DNA of 64,000 nucleotides, from positions 310,001 to 374,000 of the forward strand of contig CAWFGW010000029.1 in the NCBI GenBank assembly GCA_963815495.1. Direction: 5' to 3'. The stretch's first letter is position 1. Each line of letters opens with the position of its first letter. Source of the stretch: CAWFGW01 sp963815495 (GTDB lineage Bacteria > Bacteroidota > Bacteroidia > Cytophagales > JAAEPT01). The notes under the pieces were generated by a model, which made no database searches, was not told the DNA's origin, and saw nothing but the letters and a program-made list of their open reading frames with translations. This document shows, one piece after another, positions 26,473-33,657 of this stretch. Made by a program: the position numbers and the translations under genes.

Positions 26473-27207
26473 TTAGCTGGCGAGATAAAAATTGTGCTCT
26501 GAAATTTCGTTTCGGAGAATATCAGCATTCTCTATTCCTATTTTCTTTCCTAAATTACGTACAACACCTTCTTTTTTTAGTGATGAAAGCATCCGAATAA
26601 CCTGTTCTTCGGTCGTTCCAGAAAAATCTGCGATCTCTTTTCTACTGAGCTGTTGATTTAATAAGTTATTTGTCTGACCAAATTTGCGTTCCAGGTACAA
26701 TAAGGTATCAATCACCCGTTCTCTCACCGTCATCTGCGCCAGCTTACGTACTTTAGTTTCACTTTTATTTAATTCTGAGGCATAAAAAAGCATTAATTCA
26801 TAAGTGAGCGCTGGAATTGCTTTTAACATCTCTAACATCACTTTATTGGAAAAATTACACACCACCGTGTCTTCTATGGCTTCGGCAGATATGTGGTATT
26901 GCTCCCCCACAGCAAAGCCACGATGGCCTACTATCTCGCCATCCTGACAAAAGCGAACAATTTGTTCACGGCCGTTGATGCCGGTTTGTGCGACCTTGCA
27001 TTTTCCTTTATAGATAAAGAACAACCCCTGAACGGGCGCTCCCTCAACGATAAATTGCCTTCCCTTTTTGCTAATCAGCGTGTTTCTTTGTGCTAATAAA
27101 GTCTCTCCTGCTGGTGTTAGACAAGTTTTTTTTATCAAGCAGGAGTTATTGGAACAGTCAGAGCAAGGAGTAGATGAAATAGCCATACTTAGTTTCGTTT
27201 GAAACAA
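26473..27207 (-). CDS. fnr: FNR-type Crp-family transcription regulator with Fe-S cysteines
   Basis: 244 aa. The cNMP-like sensor barrel (about 45-135) and dimer helix precede a Crp helix-turn-helix: LSRKEIADFSGTTEEQVIRMLSSLKKEG. Cysteines 15, 18, 23 and 29 lie N-terminally, and Cys117 in IEDTVVCNFS aligns with the fourth cluster ligand of E. coli FNR, so an O2/NO-labile [4Fe-4S] cluster is likely. The recognition helix keeps Glu and Arg of FNR (E209, R213) but has Ile where FNR has Ser212, fitting an altered half-site. Its own upstream region carries a perfect AAGTA-N4-TACTT box, indicating autoregulation. An alternative start is MAISS at 27186. Confidence 0.88.
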   Translation of the reverse strand: MFQTKLSMAISSTPCSDCSNNSCLIKKTCLTPAGETLLAQRNTLISKKGRQFIVEGAPVQGLFFIYKGKCKVAQTGINGREQIVRFCQDGEIVGHRGFAVGEQYHISAEAIEDTVVCNFSNKVMLEMLKAIPALTYELMLFYASELNKSETKVRKLAQMTVRERVIDTLLYLERKFGQTNNLLNQQLSRKEIADFSGTTEEQVIRMLSSLKKEGVVRNLGKKIGIENADILRNEISEHNFYLAS

Positions 27208-27211
27208 AAGT

Positions 27212-27225
27212 AAGTAATTTTACTT
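27212..27225 (-). promoter_or_regulatory. Perfect FNR-type palindrome at the fnr promoter
   Basis: AAGTA-ATTT-TACTT, identical to the box before narK. It lies 5 bp before the first ATG or about 32 bp (centre) before MAISS, a position suited to autorepression. Confidence 0.65.
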
Positions 27226-27273
27226 ATTAAAAACAACAAAAGTTGATTTAAGAAAATGAATTCCTACTCGAAT

Positions 27274-27325
27274 CTTAGGCTTACAATAGGCAAATTCCAC
27301 ATCGGGGCGCGGAATGAACGTGTTA
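27274..27325 (+). repeat. Flanking repeat, left copy
   Basis: CGAATCTTAGGCTTACAATA... to CGCGGAATGAACG. It matches, with scattered changes, the sequence at 28711-28762 on the far side of the IS110 element, in the same orientation. Both end in a small ATTCC/GGAAT inverted repeat. Confidence 0.55.
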
Positions 27326-27333
27326 AACTAAAC

Positions 27334-27515
27334 CGTCATTCCTTTAGGTTTACCATATTGTATTATTTCAAGGGAGAAGATTATCTTGAAGTAAATAGAA
27401 AGCTGACAGGGTGAACTATCGTCATTCCTTTAGGTTTACCATATTGTATTATTTCAAGGGAGAAGATTATCTTGAAGTAAATAGAAAGCTGACAGGGTGA
27501 ACTATCGTCATTCCT
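27334..27515 (+). repeat. Two tandem 86-bp direct repeats plus a partial third
   Basis: The unit beginning CGTCATTCCTTTAGGTTTAC and ending GACAGGGTGAACTAT runs 27334-27419 and 27420-27505 without visible change; a third copy stops after CGTCATTCCT. It lies directly upstream of the IS110 transposase gene and includes one arm of a long inverted repeat (CTGACAGGG). Confidence 0.85.
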
Positions 27516-27554
27516 AGTTTTCGTAGAACTATTTCCGGATTAAGTCCCTGTCAG
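27489..27554 (+). ncRNA. Candidate IS110 bridge-RNA region (stem-loop upstream of transposase)
   Basis: CTGACAGGG (27489-27497) pairs perfectly with CCCTGTCAG (27546-27554); the intervening 48 nt contain a smaller TAGTT/AACTA hairpin. Non-coding ends of IS110-family elements upstream of the recombinase encode a structured bridge RNA with target and donor loops. Position and structure fit, but loops were not matched to target DNA. Confidence 0.35.
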
Positions 27555-27648
27555 TTTTATTAGGAGCAAGATTCAAATAGAAATTTGGGAAAGACCCATT
27601 ATCAAAGGAATTGAATAATACTCCATTATTTACTTAAACAATAAAGGT

Positions 27649-28650
27649 ATGGAATTTAACTGGTTTGTAGGTATAGATGTAAGTAAACAGACGTTTGATG
27701 TCGCATTTAAGAAAGGGTCTGAAGCTTATGTTCACACCAAATATTCAAATAATAAAAAAGGAATAAACGAGTTCCTAAAGTACCTTAAAATCAATAAGGT
27801 GTTTGTTAAGACTGGTTTAATATGTTTAGAGCATACAGGTATTTACACCCATTTATTACTAGACATGCTAAGTAGTAAATATGCAAACATTTGGTTAGAA
27901 CACGCCTTGAGTATTAAAAGATCTTTAGGACTTCGTAGAGGGAAAAATGACAAGGTAGATTCAATGAGAATAGCAGAATATGCTTATCGATTTCAAGACC
28001 AAAGTGTGTTGTGGCAACCTGCCAGGGAAGAAATAAATAAGCTGAAAAGACTTATTTCGTTGAGATTTAGATTAATAAAAACAAAAAAACTGCTTAATGC
28101 ACCTCTAATTGAAAGTGACGATGTTAAGGCTTTATCTTTTAATGATGTTAAACGGTTGACTCTGCCAATCATCAAAAAACTCGACCTTCAAATCAATGAA
28201 TTGGAACAAGAAATCGATTTGTTAATTAAATCCGACCAGCACTTAAATAGATTAGAAGAAATCATAACATCTGTAGATGGTGTAGGTAGAGTAACTGCTT
28301 GGCAAATGATTGCTGCGACAAATGAATTTAAAGACTTTAAGAATGCAAGACAGTTTGCTTGTTATAGTGGAGTTGTTCCTTTTGAACATAGTTCAGGAAG
28401 TAGTATTTCTTCAAAACCAAGAGTAAGTCATTTGGCTAATAAACGAATGAAAGAATTATTACACCTCTCAGCCTTATCTGCAACGATAATGAAGGGGGAA
28501 TTAAACGATTATTATAATCGGAAAGTAAAAGAAGGAAAAAACAAAATGCTTGTATTAAACAACATCAGGAATAAGTTAACTCAGCGAGTCTTTTCTTGTA
28601 TCTCACAAAATAGAAAATATGAAAAATCTTATACTCATTCACTTGCTTAA
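27649..28650 (+). CDS. IS110-family DEDD recombinase (transposase)
   Basis: 333 aa and apparently intact. N-terminal RuvC-like DEDD domain: Asp10 in VGIDVSKQTFDV, Glu61 in CLEHTGIY, Asp101 and Asp104 in RGKNDKVDSMRIAEY. A helical linker follows, then the C-terminal Transposase_20 domain with SVDGVGRVTAWQMIAAT and FACYSGVVPFEHSSGSS, whose serine is the proposed nucleophile, and LANKRMKELLHLSALSA. It catalyses insertion/excision, in characterised members guided by a bridge RNA. Located between the FNR gene and the two-component system, it does not interrupt a gene. Confidence 0.93.
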   Translation: MEFNWFVGIDVSKQTFDVAFKKGSEAYVHTKYSNNKKGINEFLKYLKINKVFVKTGLICLEHTGIYTHLLLDMLSSKYANIWLEHALSIKRSLGLRRGKNDKVDSMRIAEYAYRFQDQSVLWQPAREEINKLKRLISLRFRLIKTKKLLNAPLIESDDVKALSFNDVKRLTLPIIKKLDLQINELEQEIDLLIKSDQHLNRLEEIITSVDGVGRVTAWQMIAATNEFKDFKNARQFACYSGVVPFEHSSGSSISSKPRVSHLANKRMKELLHLSALSATIMKGELNDYYNRKVKEGKNKMLVLNNIRNKLTQRVFSCISQNRKYEKSYTHSLA

Positions 28651-28710
28651 ACCATAGAAATCCAGAAAGCGAAGTAGAACGTAGCTTGTCCGGAATCTAC
28701 CTATCATGGA

Positions 28711-28762
28711 AACGAATGCTTGGCTTACGATAAGTGGATTCTGCATCGAGGTGCGGAATGAC
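28711..28762 (+). repeat. Flanking repeat, right copy
   Basis: CGAATGCTTGGCTTACGATA... to GTGCGGAATGACG, counterpart of 27274-27325. It contains ATTCTGCA-(6 nt)-TGCGGAAT, a near-perfect hairpin typical of small intergenic palindromic repeats, which IS110-family elements often target. Confidence 0.55.
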
Positions 28763-28792
28763 GCTTGGAGAGTTTAACTCCCCCCTTCCATT

Positions 28793-29494
28793 CTAATTAA
28801 TCAAATTATTCTGTAACGCTACGCGCACTAAATCTGCAGCATTGTTCACCCCAAGCTTTTTCATGATATTCAACCGGTGGGTTTCTATCGTCCGCACACT
28901 AATGCCCAACTCTTCAGCAATGATCTTGTTGCTTGCTCCGTTCACAACTTTGGATAGAATCTGTTTTTCACGCTTCGTGATGTCATACATAGACAAATCA
29001 ACCATGGAAGCAGATCCCGTTTCTGGCGTTCTGACCTGACTTGGTGCTCCACCTACGGTAGTTAAGTATTGGTTGACGATAATACTGGAAATCTCACTGC
29101 TAAAGTATTTTTCTCCTGCAGCGACTTTATTAATCGCTTTTATAAACTTTATCTTATCCGTGTCTTTGAGGATATAACCATGTGCCCCCAGATTCACTGC
29201 ATTCAACACATATTCTTCACGATCAAACATCGACAGCATTAAAATGCGAGTCTTCGTCTTTTGATTCACTAATTCTCTTGCGGCTTCTATCCCGGTCATG
29301 TCTGGCATGCTGATGTCCGTAATAAGCACATCAGGGTTATATTCAATTACTTTTTGGATGGCTTCTCTTCCATTGGATGCTTCAGCCACTACTTCTATGT
29401 AATCCTCTGATTCTATCATTTGCTTAATTCCTGTACGCACAATTTCGTGGTCATCGGCAAGCACTACTGTTATTTTCTGTTGTTCCTTATTCAT
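28793..29494 (-). CDS. NarL/NreC-type response regulator
   Basis: 233 aa. The receiver domain (1-125) has the phosphoacceptor Asp60 in VLITDISMPDMTG, the acidic pocket ADDHEIVR and Lys in GYILKDTD. The LuxR-type helix-turn-helix (about 170-230) has LTKREKQILSKVVNGASNKIIAEELGISVRTIETHRLNIMKKL. Its start overlaps the sensor kinase stop by 8 nt, so the pair is co-translated. In context it is the likely nitrate/nitrite response partner of the FNR-like regulator. Confidence 0.9.
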   Translation of the reverse strand: MNKEQQKITVVLADDHEIVRTGIKQMIESEDYIEVVAEASNGREAIQKVIEYNPDVLITDISMPDMTGIEAARELVNQKTKTRILMLSMFDREEYVLNAVNLGAHGYILKDTDKIKFIKAINKVAAGEKYFSSEISSIIVNQYLTTVGGAPSQVRTPETGSASMVDLSMYDITKREKQILSKVVNGASNKIIAEELGISVRTIETHRLNIMKKLGVNNAADLVRVALQNNLIN

Positions 29495-31337
29495 AACTTT
29501 GATTAAATATATCTTCCTCTAAAGCTAATTCTACAAATATTGTGGTCCCTTTGGTGGGAACCGAATTAATATACAAGCGTGCATTAATTAAATCGGCACG
29601 CTCTCTAATGTTGTTCAATCCATTGCCTGATTCACGGGTACGGTTCAGCTTCTCAATTTCAGACAAATTAAAGCCTTGACCATCATCCTCGATAATCAAA
29701 TTAACAAATTCCACATCGTTGGTCAATTTCACCTTAATAATTGATGCGTTGGAATATTTAATGGCATTGTTAATACTCTCCTGACATATGCGATAAAGTG
29801 AGATTTCGATGTTTTTATTGAATCGTTTGTCTATGGTGGACTTATCACTAAACTCTATAGGTATAGTCGTGGCATTTTGTGACACGGTAACCAGCTCACG
29901 CATGGCTGCGGACAAACCATAGTCTTGTAAAACGGTAGGTAATAAATCCGAAGAGATCCGCCTTACTTCACGAATAGTCGTTTGCAGCAAGGATTTAAAG
30001 TCCGCTAGTCGTTTCATTTCTTTCTCTTCGGTGGAAGAAAACGATTCCAACCCAAATTTTAAGGCGGTAAGCATTTGCCCAATGCCATCATGAATTTCTT
30101 GCGACATGCGTTTCCGCTCCCGCTCCTGCCCTGTGATGATGGAACTCGAACGGATTTTTTGTTCATACTGTTGCTTCAACAGTTTTGCTTCATTCATCTT
30201 TTGAAGCTCCAGTTCGGTTTCTTTTCTTTTGGTGATGTCCGAACAAATGACCAAATACTGATACAGCTGACCTTCTATCGAAACAATCGGAATAATGGTA
30301 ACGTCCAACCAAAAGAAGGTGTGGTCCTTCGCATGATCATAAATTTCTCCTTGCCAGACTTCTCTACAGCGGTCGGGGTTGCGGATGTGCTCATAAACAA
30401 TACTTTCTTCTGCTCCTAAATTATTCTCAAACAGCATTTTACCTAGTAACTGATCCAATGAGTAACGAGTGATGTCACAGTATTTTTTATTGGCATAGGT
30501 AATCTGGCCCTTGCTATCGGTTCGGATTAAAATGGTGGCTTCGTTTAAGGCAAAATTGATGTCACGTAGGTCTTTATTAAACCGCATCAGCGAGACATTG
30601 GCATCCCGCAATTCATTGGCCAATGCTTTCGATTTGGACTCAGACTCCACCAAATCTGAAATAACCGACTTGATTTTTTTACCTACCGGATTGAAGATAA
30701 AAATGACTTCCAGGAACAAAGTGAAAATTACTATGGAAAGCAAGAGGGTTTCTAACTGCTTGAGTTTCTCTAACTTGTCTTTGGCTTCTTCCGCATATTG
30801 CGAGACGATGGCATCCATTGCCTGTAAGAAAGCAGCCTCATTCTCTAAAATAAGCCGTTTATATTGTGGCACTTGAGAAAAATCATTGGCTTTTACTGCT
30901 GCCACTAACCCCTCTGAACCTGTTTTAATTTTTTGGTAATGCGGCTCGATTTCAATGAACAATTTATTGATTCGAGCACTGTTGGTGGGTGGTACATCCA
31001 ATTCCTGATCACCATTTTTTAATCCGTTATGGAATTTAATCCATGTAGCTAAGGTCTTGGAAAACTCATCCTCATTCACTTTACCCGAGGCTACATCAGT
31101 CATCTTCAACGCCATTTTACTGATCTTCTGACTGAGCATCCTTTGCCGGCCCGCTACGTTCACAACATTGGAATCATTTTTTTGTTGTGAAATAATACGT
31201 TGTACCAATACGTAACTCGATACCGTAACCACTGCCACTGCTGTAAGGGCAATAGCATACATGACGTTAAAATATCTAAACGTTCTACGATCGGAGCGAT
31301 CGGAAAAAACAAACTTACTTTTAAGTACGTTTTTCAT
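29487..31337 (-). CDS. NarX-like membrane sensor histidine kinase with PilJ-type sensor and PAS domains
   Basis: 616 aa. TM1 (about 23-47) and TM2 (about 197-215) enclose a four-helix sensor whose first helix reads NVVNVAGRQRMLSQKISKMALK, the P-box-like pattern of NarX/NarQ and PilJ-type domains that bind nitrate. A coiled coil and a PAS domain with PAC (about 265-375, ATILIRTDSKGQITYANKKYC) follow. Then come HisKA_3 (phosphoacceptor His416 in SQEIHDGIGQML) and HATPase (DDGQGFNL, GNGLNNIRERA). It phosphorylates the adjacent regulator. Nitrate/nitrite as signal is inferred from domain type and surrounding genes. Confidence 0.88.
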   Translation of the reverse strand: MKNVLKSKFVFSDRSDRRTFRYFNVMYAIALTAVAVVTVSSYVLVQRIISQQKNDSNVVNVAGRQRMLSQKISKMALKMTDVASGKVNEDEFSKTLATWIKFHNGLKNGDQELDVPPTNSARINKLFIEIEPHYQKIKTGSEGLVAAVKANDFSQVPQYKRLILENEAAFLQAMDAIVSQYAEEAKDKLEKLKQLETLLLSIVIFTLFLEVIFIFNPVGKKIKSVISDLVESESKSKALANELRDANVSLMRFNKDLRDINFALNEATILIRTDSKGQITYANKKYCDITRYSLDQLLGKMLFENNLGAEESIVYEHIRNPDRCREVWQGEIYDHAKDHTFFWLDVTIIPIVSIEGQLYQYLVICSDITKRKETELELQKMNEAKLLKQQYEQKIRSSSIITGQERERKRMSQEIHDGIGQMLTALKFGLESFSSTEEKEMKRLADFKSLLQTTIREVRRISSDLLPTVLQDYGLSAAMRELVTVSQNATTIPIEFSDKSTIDKRFNKNIEISLYRICQESINNAIKYSNASIIKVKLTNDVEFVNLIIEDDGQGFNLSEIEKLNRTRESGNGLNNIRERADLINARLYINSVPTKGTTIFVELALEEDIFNQSYE

Positions 31338-31346
31338 TTTTGGTTT

Positions 31347-31360
31347 AAGTACAAGTGCGT
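31347..31360. promoter_or_regulatory. FNR-type imperfect palindrome in the kinase/TrpD2 divergent promoter
   Basis: AAGTA-CAAG-TGCGT, one mismatch to A[AC]GTA-N4-TAC[TG]T. It could serve both divergent genes. A TACGTA at 31377 lies 6 bp before the TrpD2 ATG. Confidence 0.4.
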
Positions 31361-31387
31361 AAATTTATAGGAATTTTACGTAGAAGT

Positions 31388-32662
31388 ATGACAAATCAAG
31401 AGCAATTAGCACAAATCCTTAAAAAAAAGGGCATAGGACCAGAAAGCAGCAAAAGCCTGTTAGCTGAAGACATCGACCAACTGAAAACCCTCTTTTTAAC
31501 CGATGACACCAGTTTAACTACGAAAGCTACGGTGCTTACCGCTTTACTGACGTTAGCACCTACTGCCATAGAAGCCGACTTTGTCGCTGAAATTCGCTCC
31601 AACCCCACGGACTTTTTACCGCAGGAACTTTTGCCTTTTATTACGGGCGACACCAATAGTTATCAATCAACTATTAATGAGGTAATTAAACACGAAAACC
31701 TGACATTTGATGCTGCTGAAACAGGGGCACACCACTTGTTTGACAAGTCGCCTGAATATTTAAAAGGTGCTTTTTTAGAGGCTGAACGCCTGAAAAGAGA
31801 AACTTACGAGGAAAATAGTGCCTTCTTTCAAGTACTGAAAAGCCATGTACCTTCTCAAAAAGCGAATATCAAAACCTTGATTGACCTGGGCGACAGCTAC
31901 GATGGTTGCAACCGCACGCCTTCGCTCAATTTATTTTTAGCGTGTTTGTTGGCTGCTGCTGGTCACCCGACCATCGTACATAGTGTGGATGAAGTGGCTC
32001 CTAAGGAAGGGGTAACACATCATCAAATCCTAAAAGCGGCAGGTAAAAACCCTTTAAAGCAGACTTCTGAAGCGATTGCTGATTTAGAGTCGGAGAAAAT
32101 TGGCTGGACCCACCTTGATCAACAAATCTATCACCCCCAACTGTATGGATTAAAAAAAGTACGTAAGGAAATGGTGAAACGTCCGTTCCTGGCTACGTTT
32201 GAAAAAATGTTGCAGCCGATTGTGGCGGAACAAAATTACGTAGTCTCCCAATACACACATAAACACTACAAATTGGAGGTTGCCCGACTGCTCCATGATT
32301 TCTGTTCTTTTGATAAAGCTATCCATGTGAAAGGAATTGAAGGCACGTGTATGATTAATCCTAAAATACCGGCTGAATGTGTTCTTATTGCTGAAGACAT
32401 GAAAGAAATCACTATCTATGGGGCTGAACTGGGATTCCCCGATTCGTTAGGACGCTACGACAATATCACTCCTGAACTGTGCCTTTCTATTGGTTTGGAA
32501 ATACTTCATGATAAAGATCTCCCTGAAAAAAACTTTCTGATTTTTCAAGGGGCTACGCTATTACATTATTTAAAGGAAATCTCCTTTGAATCAGCCAAAA
32601 AACTGTTAGAAACTACTTTATCGAGCAAAAAAGCGCTGCAACACTGGGAAAATCTGAAATAA
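31388..32662 (+). CDS. TrpD2-like (anthranilate phosphoribosyltransferase-like, YbiB-type) protein
   Basis: 424 aa from ATG 31388 (MTNQEQLAQIL). The region GDSYDGCNRTPSLNLFLACLLAAAG...HSVDEVAPKEGVTHHQILKA corresponds to the glycine-rich PRPP loop of TrpD but replaces GTGGDG with GDSYDGC. TrpD2 proteins bind nucleic acid or have unassigned function rather than making tryptophan; no other trp gene is near. It lies between the NarX/NarL genes and nirBD under FNR-type boxes, so a role tied to nitrate assimilation is suggested by context only. Confidence 0.75.
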   Translation: MTNQEQLAQILKKKGIGPESSKSLLAEDIDQLKTLFLTDDTSLTTKATVLTALLTLAPTAIEADFVAEIRSNPTDFLPQELLPFITGDTNSYQSTINEVIKHENLTFDAAETGAHHLFDKSPEYLKGAFLEAERLKRETYEENSAFFQVLKSHVPSQKANIKTLIDLGDSYDGCNRTPSLNLFLACLLAAAGHPTIVHSVDEVAPKEGVTHHQILKAAGKNPLKQTSEAIADLESEKIGWTHLDQQIYHPQLYGLKKVRKEMVKRPFLATFEKMLQPIVAEQNYVVSQYTHKHYKLEVARLLHDFCSFDKAIHVKGIEGTCMINPKIPAECVLIAEDMKEITIYGAELGFPDSLGRYDNITPELCLSIGLEILHDKDLPEKNFLIFQGATLLHYLKEISFESAKKLLETTLSSKKALQHWENLK

Positions 32663-32689
32663 AAACTACGTATTTTTATTGTTATTTTT

Positions 32690-32734
32690 ACGTATTTATA
32701 CTTGCTTTTTAGATTTTGTTACGTATTTTTGCTT
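32690..32734 (+). promoter_or_regulatory. Two FNR-type palindromes upstream of nirB
   Basis: ACGTA-TTTA-TACTT at 32690-32703 and ACGTA-TTTT-TGCTT at 32721-32734, centred 61 and 30 bp before the nirB ATG, 31 bp apart (about three helical turns). A third TACGTA at 32667 has a weak second half. Confidence 0.6.
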
Positions 32735-32757
32735 AACAAATCGACAAAGCACACACA

Positions 32758-33657
32758 ATGGATACATCAACAAACAAATCAAACATCGTTGTCATCGGTA
32801 ATGGAATGGTTGGCTACAAATTTTTAGAGAAGCTTGTAGCGAAAGGATTACACGAAGTATATAATGTCATTGCCTTTGGAGAGGAACCCTACGTAGCTTA
32901 CGACCGCGTACACTTGTCGGAGTACTTTGCTGACTCTGATTTTGAAGCGTTGCAAATGGCTCCAAAAAACTGGTATGAAGAAAACAACATCACGCTATAC
33001 TCTTCGGATCCGGTGATCGATATTAACACAGAAGCAAAAACTATCACTTCCCACAAAGGATTAACCATCAACTACGACAAACTTATTTTTGCATCGGGTT
33101 CTGGGGCTTTTGTTCCTCCGATTGAAGGGGTAGAAAAAGACGGTATTTTTGTTTATCGGACCATTGAAGATTTAGATGCGATCATCTCCTACGCTAAAAA
33201 TGCCAAAACTGCTGCTGTTATTGGTGGTGGTCTGTTAGGTCTGGAAGCTGCAAAAGCATTATTGGATTTAAAACTAGAAGCACACGTAGTCGAATTTGCG
33301 CCCCGTCTGATGCCCAGACAGCTGGATGCGGATGGTTCGGATTTTTTACAGGCTAAAATTGAAGCTTTGGGTGTCGGCATTCATTTGAATAAAAACACAA
33401 GCGAGTTTGTTGGTGAAGGGAAGGTTCGGGCCATGCACTTTGTGGATGGTTCCGAATTACCTGTTGACATGGTGGTTATTTCTGCGGGTATCAAACCTCG
33501 GGATGAAGTAGCTAAAGCTGCTGGTCTCGAAACGGGTACACGAGGCGGTATTGTGGTTAACGACAACTTGGAAACCTCTGCCCCTGATGTGTACGCAATC
33601 GGGGAATGTGCTTTATACCAGGGCATGATTTACGGACTTGGTAGCGCCTGGGTATGA
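32758..33657 (+). CDS. nirB: Nitrite reductase large subunit NirB, N-terminal fragment (frameshifted)
   Basis: 299 aa comprising the FAD/NAD(P)H-binding pyridine nucleotide-disulphide oxidoreductase part of NirB: VVIGNGMVGYKFLEKL (FAD dinucleotide fold), VYRTIEDLDAI, AAVIGGGLLGLEAAKAL (NAD fold) and DVYAIGECALYQGMIYGL. After GMIYGL the frame turns into GSAWV and stops, whereas the next frame continues with VAPGYEMADVVVNNF, the expected NirB sequence. One extra G at 33640-33641 explains the break. It is in phase with a promoter bearing FNR-type boxes. Confidence 0.88.
   Translation: MDTSTNKSNIVVIGNGMVGYKFLEKLVAKGLHEVYNVIAFGEEPYVAYDRVHLSEYFADSDFEALQMAPKNWYEENNITLYSSDPVIDINTEAKTITSHKGLTINYDKLIFASGSGAFVPPIEGVEKDGIFVYRTIEDLDAIISYAKNAKTAAVIGGGLLGLEAAKALLDLKLEAHVVEFAPRLMPRQLDADGSDFLQAKIEALGVGIHLNKNTSEFVGEGKVRAMHFVDGSELPVDMVVISAGIKPRDEVAKAAGLETGTRGGIVVNDNLETSAPDVYAIGECALYQGMIYGLGSAWV

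Larger units (their letters stand above)
27300..28710 (+). mobile_element. IS110-family insertion sequence (approximate ends)
   Basis: One transposase gene (27649-28650) with ~310 bp upstream and ~60 bp downstream non-coding DNA, lying between related repeats at 27274-27325 and 28711-28762. IS110 elements lack terminal inverted repeats and do not always duplicate targets, so the exact ends cannot be set from sequence alone. Confidence 0.7.

Noticed and set aside
27334..27515. Tandem direct repeats as a CRISPR array
   Set aside because: Repeats are 86 bp, directly abutting without spacers, and no cas gene is present.
3371..32725. TACGTA hexamers as NarL-type heptamers
   Set aside because: The letters do not fit TACYYMT; most copies are half of an A[AC]GTA-N4-TAC[TG]T site, which explains them better. 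A separate NarL site is not excluded.
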